Source: Fratercula arctica (lineage: Eukaryota > Chordata > Aves > Charadriiformes > Alcidae). From it: 64,000 nt of DNA. The DNA is taken from positions 248,001 through 312,000 of the forward strand of contig CANTUZ010000025.1 of the NCBI GenBank assembly GCA_947846985.1. The letters are read 5' to 3'. This document shows positions 26,001 through 37,384 of the stretch, in pieces. A program made the translations under genes and the position numbers. The notes below the pieces were generated by a model. The model was not told where the DNA came from and did no database searches. It saw only the letters and a list, made by a program, of their open reading frames with translations. How positions within the stretch are numbered: position 1 is the stretch's first letter; every line of letters starts with the position of its first letter.

Positions 26001-29000
26001 CCAACCCCCTAAAAGCCAACTCCCGAACCCAAGACAAAAAAGTCCCAACCCGAACACTCCAACCCCAAATACAACCTAAAAGCAATTTTTTGGGTCAGAA
26101 TTCCAAGCCGAAATCCGACCCAAAAAACTGAAAAATCCAACCCCCAAAAGCCAACTCCCAAACCCAAGCCAAAAAAGTCCCAACGCGAACACTCCAAACT
26201 GAAATCCAACCCAAAACCAGTTTTTTCGGTCGGAATTACAACCCGAAATCCGACCGAAAAAAACTGAAAAATCCAACCCCCAAAAGCCAACTCCCAAACC
26301 CAACCCTAAAAAATCCCACCCTGAACATTCCAACCCCAAATCCAAACCAAAAAACTGAAAAATCCAACCCCCAAAAGCCAACTCCCAAACCCAAGCCAAA
26401 TGAATCCCAACCCAAACACTCCAACTCCAAATCCAACCCAAAACCAATATTTTGGGTGAGAATTCCAACCCAAAACCCGACCCAAAACACTGAAAAAATC
26501 CAACCCCCAAAAGCCAACTCCCAAACCCAAGCCAAATAAATCCCAACCCGAACACTCCAACCCCACATCCAACCCAAAACCAATTTTTTGGGTCAGAATT
26601 CCAACCCGAAATCCGACCCAAAAAACTGAAAAATTCAACCCCCAAAAGCCAACTCCCAAACCCAACCCTAAAAATTCTCAACCCGAACATTCCAACCCCA
26701 AATTCAAACCAAAAAACTGAAAAATCCAACCCCCAAAAGCCAACTCCCAAACCCAACCCTAAAAATTCTCAACCCGAACACTCCAACCCCAAATCCAACC
26801 CAAAACCAATTTTTTGGGTCGCATTTCGGGTTGTAATTCCAACCCGAAATCCGACCAAAAAACTGAAAAAATCCAACCCCCAAAAGCCTACTCCCAAACC
26901 GAATCCTAAAAAATCCAAACCTGAACATTCCAACCCGAAATCCAAACCAAAACCAATTATTTGGGTCGGAATTCCAACCCGAAATCCGACGCAAATAACT
27001 GAAAAATTCAACCCCCAAAAGCCTACACCCAAACCGAATCCTAAAAAATCCAAACCAGAACATTCCAACCCGAAATCCGTCCCAAAAAATTGAAAAGTCC
27101 AACCCCCAAAAGCCAACTCCCAAACCCAACCCTAAAAACTCCCAACCCGAACACTCCAAACTAAAATCCAAACCAAAACCAATATTTTGGGTTGGAATTC
27201 CAACGCCAAATCCGACCCAAAAAACTGAAAAATCCAACCCCCAAAGGCCAACTCCCAAACCGAACCTTTAAAAAATCCAAACCCGAGCATTCCAACCCAA
27301 AATCCAACCCAAAAAACTAAAAAATCCAACCCCCAGAAGCCAAATCCCAAATCCCAAGCCAAAAAAATCCCAACCCGAACATTCCAATCCAAAATCCAAA
27401 TCAAAACCAATTTTTTGGGTCAGAATTCCAACTCGAAATCCGACCCAAAAAACTGAAAAATCCAACCCCCAAAAGCCTACTCCCAAACGCAACTCTAAAA
27501 AAACCCCAAGTCGAAAATTCCAACCCCAAATACAACACAAAACCAATTTTTTGGGTCGGAATTCCAACCCAAAATCCGAACAAAATAACTCAAAAATCCA
27601 ACCCCCAAAAGCCAACTCCCAAACCCAACCCAAAAAATTCCCAACCCGAACACTCCAAACTGAAATCCAACCCAAAACCAATTTTTTGGGGCGGAATTCC
27701 TACCCGACATCCAACCCAAAAAAATGAAAAATCCAACCCCCAGAAGCCAAATCCCAAACGCAAGCCAAAAAAATCCCAACCCGAACATTCCAATCCAAAA
27801 TCCAACCCAAAAACAATTTTTTGGGTCAGAATTCCAACCCGAAATCTGACCCAAAAAACTGAAAAATCCAACCCCCAAAAGCCAACTCCCAAACCCAAGC
27901 CAAAAATTCCCAACCCAAACACTCCAAACTGAAATCCAACACAAAACCTATTTTTTGGGTCGGATTTGGGGTTGGAATTCCAACCCGAAATCCAAACCAA
28001 AAAACTGAAAAATCCAACCCCCAAAAGCCAACTCCCAAACCCAAGCCAAAAAAATCCCAACCTGAACATTCCAAATCCAACCCAAAACCAATTTTTTGGA
28101 TCGAATTTGGGGTTGGAATTCCGACCCGAAATCCCACCCAAAAAAATGAAAAATCCAACCCCCAAAAGCCAACTCCCAAACCCTAGCCAAAAAATTCCCA
28201 ACCCGAACACTCCAAACTGAAATCCAACCCAAAACCAATTTTTTGGGGCGGAATTCCTACCCGACATCCAACCCAAAAAAATGAAAAATCCAACCCCCAG
28301 AAGCCAAATCCCAAACGCAAGCCAAAAAAATCCCAACCCGAACATTCCAATCCAAAATCCAACCCAAAAACAATTTTTTGGGTCAGAATTCCAACCCGAA
28401 ATCTGACCCAAAAAACTGAAAAATCCAACCCCCAAAAGCCAACTCCCAAACCCAAGCCAAAAATTCCCAACCCAAACACTCCAAACTGAAATCCAACACA
28501 AAACCTATTTTTTGGGTCGGATTTGGGGTTGGAATTCCAACCCGAAATCCAAACCAAAAAACTGAAAAATCCAACCCCCAAAAGCGAACTCCCAAACCCA
28601 AGCCAAATCAATCCCAACCCGAACACTCCAAACTGAAATCCAACCCAAAATCAATTTTTTTGGGTCGGAAATCCAACCCGAAATCCGACCCAAAAAACTG
28701 AAAAATCCAACCCCCAAAAGCCAACTCCCAAACCCAAGCCAAAAAAATCCCAACCTGAACATTCCAAATCCAACCCAAAACCAATTTTTTGGATCGAATT
28801 TGGGGTTGGAATTCCGACCCGAAATCCCACCCAAAAAAATGAAAAATCCAACCCCCAAAAGCCAACTCCCAAACCCTAGCCAAAAAAATCCCAACCCGAA
28901 CACTCCAAACTGAAATCCAACCCAAACCCAATTTTTTGGGTCAGAATTCCAACCCGAAATCCAACACAAAATACTAAAATGTCCAACCCCCAAAAGCCTA

Positions 29001-29785
29001 CTCCCAAACCCAACCCACAAAAGTCCCAAACCGAACGTTCCAACCTTCAAATCCAACCCAAAACCAATTTTTTGGGTCGGAATTCCAACCCGAAATGCGA
29101 CCCAAAAAACTGAAAAATCCAACCCCCAAAACGCAACTCCCAAACCCAAGCAAAAAAATCCCAACCTGAACATTCCAAACCCAAATAAAACCTAAAACCA
29201 ATTTTTTGGGTCGGAATTCCTACCCGACATCCAACCCAAAAAACTGAAAAATCCAACCCCCAAAAGCGAACTCCCAAACCCAAGCCAAAAAAATCCCAAC
29301 CCGAACACTCCAAACTGAAATAAAATCCAAAACGAATTTTTTGGGTTGGAATTCCAACACGAAACCCGACCCAAAAACCTGAAAAATCCAACCCCCAAAA
29401 GCCTACTCCCAAACCCATCTCTATAAAATCCCAAGTCGAACATTCCAACCCGAAAACCGATGCAAAAAGCTGAAAAATCTAACCCCCAAAAGCCAACTAC
29501 CAAACCCAACCCAAAAAAATCCCAACCTGAAGACTCCAAACTGAAATCCAATCAAAACAAATTTTTTGGGTCGGAATTCCAACCCGAAATCCGACCCAAA
29601 ATACTAAAAAATCCAACCCCAAAAGCCAACTCCCAAACCCAACCCAAAAAAATCTCAACCCGAACATTCCAAACCCAAATCCGAGGCAAAAAACTGAAAA
29701 TTCCAACCCCGAAAAGCCAACTCCCAAAGCCAACCCTAAAAAATCACAAGCCAAACATTCCAACCGAAAATGCGACCCAAAAAAC
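23081..29785 (-). repeat. Satellite array, arm B (inverted orientation)
   Basis: This is the same 135/91-bp family as arm A, on the opposite strand: the top strand is rich in C and A (ccaacccccaaaagccaact, with A runs). Units are a little more degraded, and several contain extra local foldbacks where a fragment in arm-A orientation directly abuts arm-B sequence (26,811-26,870, 27,955-28,005, 28,095-28,140, 28,510-28,560, 28,790-28,840). The array ends at about 29,785 in the middle of a unit. Confidence 0.96.
27590..28590 (-). repeat. 557-bp local tandem duplication in arm B
   Basis: Sequence from about 27,590 to 28,030 is repeated at an offset of 557 bp (for example the tgaaatccaacccaaaacca phrase at 27,660 and 28,217, followed by the same rare ggggcggaattcctacccg variant). 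A second overlapping duplication, at an offset of about 693 bp, links 28,040-28,180 with 28,735-28,875. These nested offsets suggest recent short-range unequal exchange. Confidence 0.8.
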
Positions 29786-29790
29786 TTAAA

Positions 29791-31855
29791 GTGACATCAC
29801 AGGGCAGTCAGAAACCCCCTTGGTGACATCACAGGCAGTCAGAGCCCGCCCTTTGTGACATCACGGGGTAGTAAGAGCCCACCCTTTGTGACATCACGGG
29901 GCAGTCAGACACCCCCCACCATGTGAGTCTACGGGGCAGTCAGAGCCGCCCCTTGGTGACATCACAGGGCACTCAGAAACCCCCTTGTTGACATCTCAGG
30001 GCAGTCAGAGGCCACCCTTGGCGACATAATGGGGATGGAAGAGCCCACCCTTTGTGACACCACGGGGTAGTAACTGCCCACCATCTGTGACATCACAGGG
30101 CAGTCCGAGCCCCCAGTGATGATAACACGGTGCAGTCAGAGCCCCCCCTTTGTGACACCACAGGGCCATAAGAGCCCCCCCCGGTGACATCATGGGGCTG
30201 TCAGAACCGCCCCTTTGTGACATCACAGGACAGTCAGAGCCCACCATTTGCGACATCAGGGGGCAGTCAGACCCCGCCCTTTTTGACATCACAGGGCAGT
30301 CAGAGCCTGCCCTTGGTGACATCACGGAGGAGTCAGTGCCCACCTTTGTGACACCACGGGGCAGTCAGAGCCCCCCTTTTTGACATCACCGGTCATTCAG
30401 AGTCCCCCTTTGTAACAGCACGGGGTAGTCAGAGCGCGCCCTTGGTGACATCAGAGGGCAGTTAGTGCCTGCCATTTGTGACATCACGGGGCAGTCAGAG
30501 CGCCCATTTCTGACATCGCAGGGCAGTCGGAGACCCCATTTGTGACATCACAGGGCAGTCAGAGCCCCCCTTTGTGATATGACAGGGCAGAGAGCACCCC
30601 CCCCTTTGTAACACCAGGGGGCAGTCAGAGCCAGCCCTTTGTGACACCACGGGGCTGTCAGAACCCCCCTTGGTGACATCACAGGGCAGTCAGATCCCCG
30701 CTTTGTGACATTACAGGGCAGTAAGAGCCCCCCTTTATGACATCACTGGGCAGTCAGAGACCACCTTGGTGACATCAGAGGGCTGTCATAGCCCCCCTTT
30801 CTTAAACCAAAGGGCAGTCATTTCCCGCCATTTGTGACATCACAGGGCAGTCAGAGACCGCCCTTTGTGAATGGCAGGGCAGTCAGAGCATCCCTTTCTG
30901 ACATCACAGGGCAGTCAGGGCCCCCCTTTGTGACACCACAGGGCAGTCAGAGCCCCCTTTTGTGACACCACGGGGGAGATAGTGCCCGCCACTTGTGACA
31001 TCACAGGGAAGTCAGAGCCCGCCCTTGGTGACATCAGGGGGAAGTCAGAGCCCCCCTTTGTGACATCACAGGGCAGTCAGAGACCGCCCTTGGTGACATC
31101 ACAGGGCAGTCCGAGACCCCATTGGTGACAGCACGGGGTACTCAGAGCCTGCCTTTGCTGACATTACGGGGCAGTCAGAGCCTGCCCTTTGTGACATCAC
31201 AGGGCAGTCAGACCCCACCCCCCCCCCCTTTTGTGACTCTACGGTGCAGTCAGAGCCGCCCCTTGGTGACATTACGGGGCAGTCAGAGCCCGCCCTTTGT
31301 GACATGACACAGCAGTTAGAGCCCCCCTTTGTGACATCACAGGACAGTCAGAGCCCGCCCTTGTTGACATCACAGGGCAGTCAGAGACTGCCCTTAGTGA
31401 CACCACGGGGCAGTCAGAGTCCGACCCTTGTGACATCACGTGCAGTCAGAGCATCCCCTTTCTGACAGAACAGAGCATTAAGAGCCCTCCCTTTGTGATA
31501 TCACAGGGCAGTCAGAGACCCACTTTGTGACATCACAGGGCAGTCAGAGCCCCCCTTTGTGACACCATGGGGCAGTCAGAGCCCCCCTTTGTGGCATCAC
31601 AGGGCAGTCAGAGACCCACTTTGTGACATCACAGGGCAGTCAGACCCCGCCCATGTTGACATCACGGGGCAGTCAGAGCCCTGCTTTGTGACATCATGGG
31701 GCAGTCAGTACCCACCATTTGTGACATCACGGGCAGTCAGAGACCCCATTGGTGACACCACAGGTCAGTCAGAGCCCGCCCTTTGTGACATCACAGTGCA
31801 TTCAGAGCCTGCCCTTTCTGACATTACAGGGCAGTCACCAGCCACCTCTTGTTTA
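29791..31855 (+). repeat. GC-rich minisatellite, unit about 33-36 bp
   Basis: The tract is tandem copies of a unit reading approximately gtgacatcacagggcagtca followed by gagcccgcccttt. With about 2,065 bp, roughly 60 degenerate copies fit. Spacer length varies by a few bases (poly-C lengths, cttt versus ctttt). Each unit carries TGACATCA, one base from a cAMP-response-element palindrome; I see no evidence that this matters. There is no relation in sequence to the neighbouring satellite. Open frames here are by-products of the repeat. Confidence 0.95.
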
Positions 31856-31859
31856 CAAG

Positions 31860-32250
31860 CAGGATGATATGCATTTGTCTAACAAGGGATTTACATTTCC
31901 ACTAGGTATATTAATTGCAGAGTTAAGTTGTCCTACATCTGGGTTCTTTACCCAGTGTGCAAGCCAATAACACACAGAGCAGAAGTATTTCCAAGTTTAT
32001 TCCATTAATGTGCAGAAATGGGGTGCTCGTTCCAAGGGAGCACACCTTAGTTTCAAATATTTCCCTTTTAATACACTGATTATTACATATTCTAACAATT
32101 AATACATATTCATTGTTATTCTCCTTAATGATTGGTCAAGGTTTCTTTGCTTCCTATGTAAATTAGTGCACAGGCTCTGTCTTCTTCCACCATTGTTCTC
32201 TTTTAAGTAGGTGGTATCATTTGGATAGGTGGTCAATCTCCCCCTGCCAA
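31860..32250 (-). mobile_element. LTR-like fragment, antisense
   Basis: Read on the minus strand, this segment has a TATA-like gtattaaaagg followed by an AATAAA about 90 bp downstream and then a further 100 or so bases, the order of a retroviral LTR. Clear TG/CA ends and target duplications were not found, so the borders are approximate. It could be part of a larger degraded endogenous retrovirus of unknown class. Confidence 0.4.
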
Positions 32251-33091
32251 AATTACCTTTTGACCTACTTCTCTAATCTTGGCATTTCCAGGTGGTTTTC
32301 TTGGTTTGCTGACCAGGCCTACAGTTCATCATTCTCTTGACAGAAATATCCTGCTTATCAACAAAGCTACGTTGTCTAGTAGTTAGTTCCTTAATTCAAT
32401 CTTAGATTAATCATTTCTAGATACTATTTCTCTATAATTAATGAAATATGGTTGGGGCTGTATAGATGACTTTTAGCAGCAGTGGCAGGTTCCCTTGGTT
32501 GCTTCGATTACATGTTACATTTCATTTTTCTAGTTAATATCAATTTTACTAAAGTGATGTTTGTTCCTCTATAATTCATCATTTTCCTCTGCACTACTCC
32601 GGTCTACTACTCAGCTCCATCAGGTTTAAATCTCTGTAAGATGAGGCCCTTCCTTTGCAACTGTGCATTTCCCTTTTCTACCTGATTCTTCACAAATTTG
32701 GAAATTCAAGTTGTAGAGAGCTCAGCCTTAACCTGGTTTTCTCAGGTTTCCTCCTGCTTTATAGCCAATATCATTAATGATTTGATAGGTGGAAGCTATC
32801 TGTTACTTATAGGAGGTCTTGTACATACTTTGGTAAGCCTCTCTTTTCATCCCCAAACTACAAATCCTAGTCATTAAGCCTGCAGTTTGAGCCATTTACA
32901 CTTCCTGTTGTCCTTCTCATGTTCTGTAAACATCTTTTCAATCCAATTGTTCCAATTAACCCAAGGATTTAGTAGCACAGGCCCTCTTTAGGTGCCCTCA
33001 TAAAGCTCTAGAAGGTTGGTTACAAATTCATCACTGTAGGCACATAAGCAAAGGATCAGTTCCCCCCCCCCCCCCATAACAGTTATATATG
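32251..33091. other. No gene recognised; AT-rich, poly-C run
   Basis: About 840 bp without a recognisable gene, repeat family or long frame. A 14-base poly-C run sits at 33,062-33,075, just left of the next LTR. Part of this could be internal sequence of the antisense retroviral fragment on its left. Confidence 0.5.
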
Positions 33092-33726
33092 TGTAATGAT
33101 GCCGTGAAATGCCGAAGTTAAGACTCAATAGCCTCGGTGACTATTCAGCAGGTATTCTTTATTGCAGTGCCAGGCGCACAGGGGATTGGTCCACCTAATG
33201 TGCACGCCGACTGATTTAGATGTACAGTTTAAATACATACTATGTATGCATATTCACTAGTTTTCCAAGAAATGATTACCTATTCATTAACTCATTATTA
33301 CAGGTTACTGCCCACTCCCGCATGCGCACTAGAGTCTCTCGGTGGTCTTCAGAGACATCTGGTGGTCGTTTACTTCCTCCACTCCTCTTCATCGTTGTGA
33401 CTTCTGGGTCAACTGCAGGCCTCTACTCTACTTCTTTATTCTTGCTGGTGCATCAAAAGTGTTAGTTTTGACTACTCTCTGCATTCCTCAGCAATCCTGG
33501 GCCCCTTGTTTTGAGAGATAAGCTTCTACTACAAGGTTATATTGTCCTAAAGCATTCTGTCTTAAAAAATAGGCGATAAGTTCTGACATTTAGTACTACA
33601 ACTGTTGCATCTGCTCTTTGTACAGCCTTAAGGCACCCAGTTTCTTAAATTAAGCTCCTACTCTAATTTACAGTTCTAATATATTAAGCCCCTACTTCAA
33701 TTAGTTTAAAGCTTTAATATATCACA
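33092..33726 (-). mobile_element. Probable solo LTR, antisense
   Basis: On the minus strand the order is an AT-rich U3, a GC-rich promoter-proximal part with TGCGCATGCGG (near 33,320), then GCAATAAAGAAT (polyadenylation signal, near 33,160) and a short U5 ending ...catcattaca. Top-strand limits TGTAATG (33,092) and ...ATCACA (about 33,726) would give TG/CA ends, but no flanking 5-bp duplication is apparent, so the limits are tentative. The retroviral class is unknown to me. Confidence 0.55.
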
Positions 33727-33774
33727 CCCTACTTCAGTAACCTCAGGAGTACTCACAACTCGACCAGATCCTGC

Positions 33775-34090
33775 TGGCTATGAAACTGAAAAGAGGGAAT
33801 AAAGAAGAGGGAACCAGAGTCCTCTCAGTAGTGCCCAGTGACAGGACAAGATGCAATGGTCACAAATTAAAACAGATTAAATTCCATCTGAACATAAGAA
33901 AACACTTTTACTGTGGGGGTGGTCAAACACTGTCACAGGTTGCCCAGAGAGGTTGTGAAATCTTCATCTGTGGAGATTTTCAAAACCCAACTGAATGCAG
34001 TCCTAGGCAACCTGCTCTAGCTGCTCCTGCTTGAGCAGGGGCGCTGGACTAGATGATCTCAGGACCAACCTCTTCCAACCTCTGTAATTA
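33775..34090 (+). mobile_element. CR1 3'-end fragment
   Basis: Translation from 33,780 gives the C-terminus of CR1 ORF2 (SDRTRCNGHKLKQ, then LNIRKHF, then a degraded heart of the LPREVV motif), followed by the CR1 3' untranslated phrase ggactagatgatctcaggac and ccaacctctgtaattatg. It is 5'-truncated, as most CR1 copies are. Confidence 0.85.
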
Positions 34091-34096
34091 TGTGTT

Positions 34097-35590
34097 AGTG
34101 GTTGGAATAACACCAAGTGGTTGCTTATCCGTGTGGGTATCAATGAAACTCACAAGGGAGACCTTGAGTGTACCAACTGTGACTACAGGGCTCAGAAAAA
34201 GTGGATGAAGGGCACTGGAGTTCAGGTAGTAGTCTCCTCAAACGTGCTGGCTCAGTTAGGAGCAGACTCACCCCGCACTCAAGCCTCACTTTGGTCCCTG
34301 GGAAAATCATGGATAAAGTCCTCTTGGAACACATTTCTGGGCACATGAAGGAAAAGGTGATTGGGAAGAGTCAGCGTGAATTTACGAAGCAGAAATCACT
34401 CCTGGCCTACCTGATTGCCCTCTATGATAAAATGACTAGATTTGTGGATGAGGGGAGAGCCTTGCATGTCATTTACCTCAACTTTAGCAAGGCTGATGAC
34501 ATGAACTCCCACAGCATTACTGTATCCTTGTTGGGGCATTAGGATCTGACTTCTTGGACATCTAGATAGTTAAAAAAAACCTGATCAGTTGGTCATGCTC
34601 AAAGGGTAGTGGTCAATAGGTCGTACACTACCTGGGGGGTCAGTAACAAGTGGAGTACTGAAGGGATCTAGGCTGTTTAAGATCTCTATCAATGACCTGA
34701 AGGAGGTGACAGAGTGCACTCTCATGAAATTTGCAAATGACACCAAAATCAGGAAAGAGTTTATACACTTGAGGGCAGGGCTGCCAATAAGAGGGACCTG
34801 GATAGTCTGGAGGAATAGGCCAACCTTATGAAATTCAACAAGGACAAACACAAAGTTTTGTACCTGAGAAGGAAGAACCACCTGCAATGATGCAAACTAG
34901 GGAGCAGCTTTGCTGAAAAGGATGTGGGGGTTTTGGTAGACAGCATGTCTACGAGTCAACTGATTCCCTGGCAGCAAAGGCAGCCAGGAGTATCAACAAG
35001 AGCTTAGCCAGTAGTTTAATGGAAGTGATTATTCCCTTTTACTCGGCACTCATTAGAGTGCATCCACAATACTGTGGTCAGAATTGGGCACCCTAATACA
35101 AGACAGACATTGACAGACTGAAGCGAGTTCAGTGGAGGGTCACCAAGATGGTTGAGGAGCTGGAGCAAATGCTCTGTGAGGAGAAGCTGAGGGAGCTGGG
35201 CTTGTTCAGTCTGGAGGAAAGAAGGCTGTGGAGTGGGGGGAAGACAATAGCACAACCCCTGCCCCCCAACACTTGCAAGGAAGTTATCAAGACAATGCAG
35301 CCAGGCTCTTTGCAGTGGTGCATGGTGGAAGGATGAGAAACAATAGGTATTAATGGAAGCAAGAAAGGGTCAAACTAGATATGAAAAACGTTTTTACCGT
35401 GAGGACAGTTAAGCAGTGGAGCTAGGGCCCAGAGAGTCTGTGCAGTCTCCATCCTCGGAGGTTTTCAAGACAAGACTGGGCAAAGCCCTGAGCAACTTGG
35501 TCTGATCTCATAACTGACCCTGCTTTGAGCAAAGTGAATTAGAGCTCCTGAACTCCCTCCCAATTTGAATTGTCCTATGACCCTACAGCT
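34097..35590 (+). mobile_element. CR1 copy, decayed (esterase-like piece, RT, C-terminus)
   Basis: A first piece (34,121-34,250) encodes VGINETHKGDLECTN, resembling the GTND-type block of the CR1 ORF1 esterase domain. From about 34,285 the reverse transcriptase follows: PGKIMDKVLLEHISGHMKEK, then FVDEGRALHVIYLNFSKA. The later RT part (34,600-34,900) and the C-terminal region (35,090-35,470) lie in shifted frames with stops. The 3' end is near 35,590. The jump between the ORF1-like and RT parts implies an internal deletion or two separate insertions. It is non-functional. Confidence 0.8.
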
Positions 35591-36085
35591 GCCTGCTGCA
35601 GTACAGACAACCATTCTGTTCTTGTAGGCTTGGGGAGGCTGTGCCAGTGGGATGCAATGCCTAGGAGTGCGTGATTTACAGTGACCTGGCAAACTTCTGC
35701 AGTGAGCTCATTCTCTGCTAAAGGAGGAAAGTTCCTTCCAATCTGAATTATGCTGTGACCCTGTGATATTGCAGGAAAGCAGGAAAAGAGGGGGAGGAGA
35801 AGGAAGAAGGAAAACTTCACTGTGGCAGCATGCCTGACTAAAATTATCAACAATTGATGGGTAACACACAGCACAGATTTGTGGATTTATAGAAATGCTT
35901 AGTATTTTTTTGTTTGAAAATTAAGGAGATTAGACTTTAGAATGAGGCTATGTTTGGGGTAGCATTCAGCCAGCAGGAGCACAGAATACCCAATTGACAG
36001 GTAACAAAGAAGAGTCTACAGATTTGACACTGAGAACGCTTCCTGGAAAAGTAAATGGGCTTGATTGTTGGCCTATTAACTATCA
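35591..36085. other. No gene; possible second CR1 tail
   Basis: At 35,700-35,765 the phrase ttccttccaatctgaattat followed by gctgtgaccctgtga resembles a CR1 3' tail. The remainder (35,770-36,085) shows no gene, motif or repeat I recognise. Confidence 0.4.
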
Positions 36086-36960
36086 GACTGTATTGGGTGT
36101 AAGTGGCAAGGTTTTGGTAGCAGGGGGCAGGGGCTACATGGGTGGCCTCTGTGAGAAGAGGTCAGGGGTTACCCTGTGCTGGACACAGCTGGTTCCAGCT
36201 GGCTCAGTAATGGCCCCACCACAGGCCACAGCTGAGCCCATCAGTGAAGCTGGTGGCAGCTTTGTGAAAACATATTTAAGAAAGCAAAACTGCCAGAGAG
36301 CAGAGAGGAGTGAGGGGGTGTTCTGGTTTTGTTTGGGACAGAGTTGCTGTGTTCTGGATTTAGGATGAGAATAACATTGATAACACACTGATGTTTTACT
36401 TGTTGCTGAGCAGTGCTTACACAAAGTCAAGGCCTTTTCAGCTTCTCATACTGCCCTGCCAGCGAGGAGGCTGGGGGTGCACAAGAAGCTGGGAGAGGAC
36501 ACAGCCAGGACAGCTGACCCAAACTGGCCAAAGAGATATTCCATACCGTATGATGTCATGCTCTGCATATAAAACTGGGGGGAGTTGGCCGGGGGGTGGT
36601 GGCCACTGCTCAGGGACTGGCTGGGCATCAGTTGGCGGGTGGTGAGCAATTGCATTGTCCATCACTTGTTTTCTATACTCTTTTATCATTATTATTATTT
36701 TCTCTTCCTTTTCTGTCCTATTAAACTGTCTTTATCTCAACCCAGTTTTGTCTTTTTTCCAATTCTCTCCCCCATCCCACTATGGGGCGAACACCAAAGT
36801 CGGAGAAGAAGGGGGAGGAGGAGGGGCACCAGGTGCCAGAGCAGAGATTCCCCTGAATCCTGTGGAAGAGACCAAAATGAAGCATGTATTTCCCTGTGGT
36901 CCATGGAGAACCCATGGTGGAGCAGATTTTCCTGACAGGAACTGTGGCCCGTGTGCCAGG
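36086..36960 (+). mobile_element. Older avian LTR, interrupted
   Basis: The sequence at 36,086-36,318 and 36,797-36,960 matches, in inverse orientation, the LTR at 37,685-38,300 (shared phrases ggacacagctggttccagct, gtgaaaacat.tttaagaaag, tggaagagacc, gtatttccctgt). Another LTR sits between the two halves. A third fragment of the same family is at 57,815. The ends are not clear enough to give target duplications. Confidence 0.65.
36319..36796 (+). mobile_element. ERVL-type LTR nested in the older LTR
   Basis: It begins TGTTCTGGTTTTG. A TATA-like element (catataaaac, near 36,567) is followed by the ggactggctgggcatcagtt phrase, then CCTATTAAACTGTCTTTAT (polyadenylation region near 36,718), an arrangement I recognise from a very common bird ERVL LTR. 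The expected 3' end with the inverse of the start is absent: after ctcccccatcccactat the sequence passes into the host LTR, so the 3' end is truncated. Confidence 0.7.
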
Positions 36961-36964
36961 GTCC

Positions 36965-37154
36965 AATACTCTCCGACCAGGTTCTTTTAGATATTTCACG
37001 CAAGGAGGTTGTAATAATTTAATACCAAATTTACTTATTTGAATATATTTGATGTTACACAGGATTTTGATTTAGCAGAGTGATACAGCAATATACTGAA
37101 ATCCCAATACAAGCATAATATAGCAATTGCAATATACTGTTGAATCGCAATACA
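36965..37154. other. Unassigned, AT-rich
   Basis: This short AT-rich stretch contains several loosely repeated aatatactg / caatacaa phrases. It may be the R-U5 part of a degraded antisense LTR, but I cannot assign it. Confidence 0.3.
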
Positions 37155-37300
37155 AACCTGATTCCCATTAGGTCCCTTCAAGGCCAGGCTGGATGAGGCT
37201 TTGAGCAGCCTGGTCTAGTGGGAGGTGTCCCTGCCCAGGGCAGGGGGGTTGGAACTAGATGATCTTTAAGGTCCCTTCCAACCCAAACCATTCTATGATT
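37155..37300 (+). mobile_element. CR1 3'-terminal fragment
   Basis: It contains the conserved CR1 tail phrases ccaggctggatgaggctttg, gagcagcctggtctagtggg and aaccattctatgattac. Only the last 145 bp are present, a typical severely 5'-truncated insertion. Confidence 0.85.
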
Positions 37301-37384
37301 ACCGATATCTATATGCTCACCATCCTGATGCTGTGCGTCTCCAGTTGCCAAGAAGGAATACGTGGGTTGAAGCCAACACAAGCT

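Noticed and set aside
1..29785. Hundreds of long open reading frames on both strands of the satellite
   Set aside because: They follow the repeat unit, occur in several frames at once, start and stop at random unit variants and have low-complexity translations. They are by-products of the stop-poor repeat.
29791..31855. Open frames with SQSPPFVTSR- and GSDCPVMSQ-like repeats
   Set aside because: Direct translations of the minisatellite in several frames; no start context, no splice sites and no known protein.
29791..31855. CRISPR-like array
   Set aside because: Units are contiguous degenerate tandem copies without unique spacers, and the window is vertebrate DNA.
33062..33075. Poly-C runs (here, near 46,720 and near 57,270) and a poly-G run near 47,600 as signals
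   Set aside because: Homopolymers of 8-14 bases occur by chance and are prone to sequencing error; no conserved context.
36391..36990. Open frames over the LTR region as small genes
   Set aside because: They overlap in three frames and lie in recognisable LTR sequence with TATA-like and polyadenylation signals.
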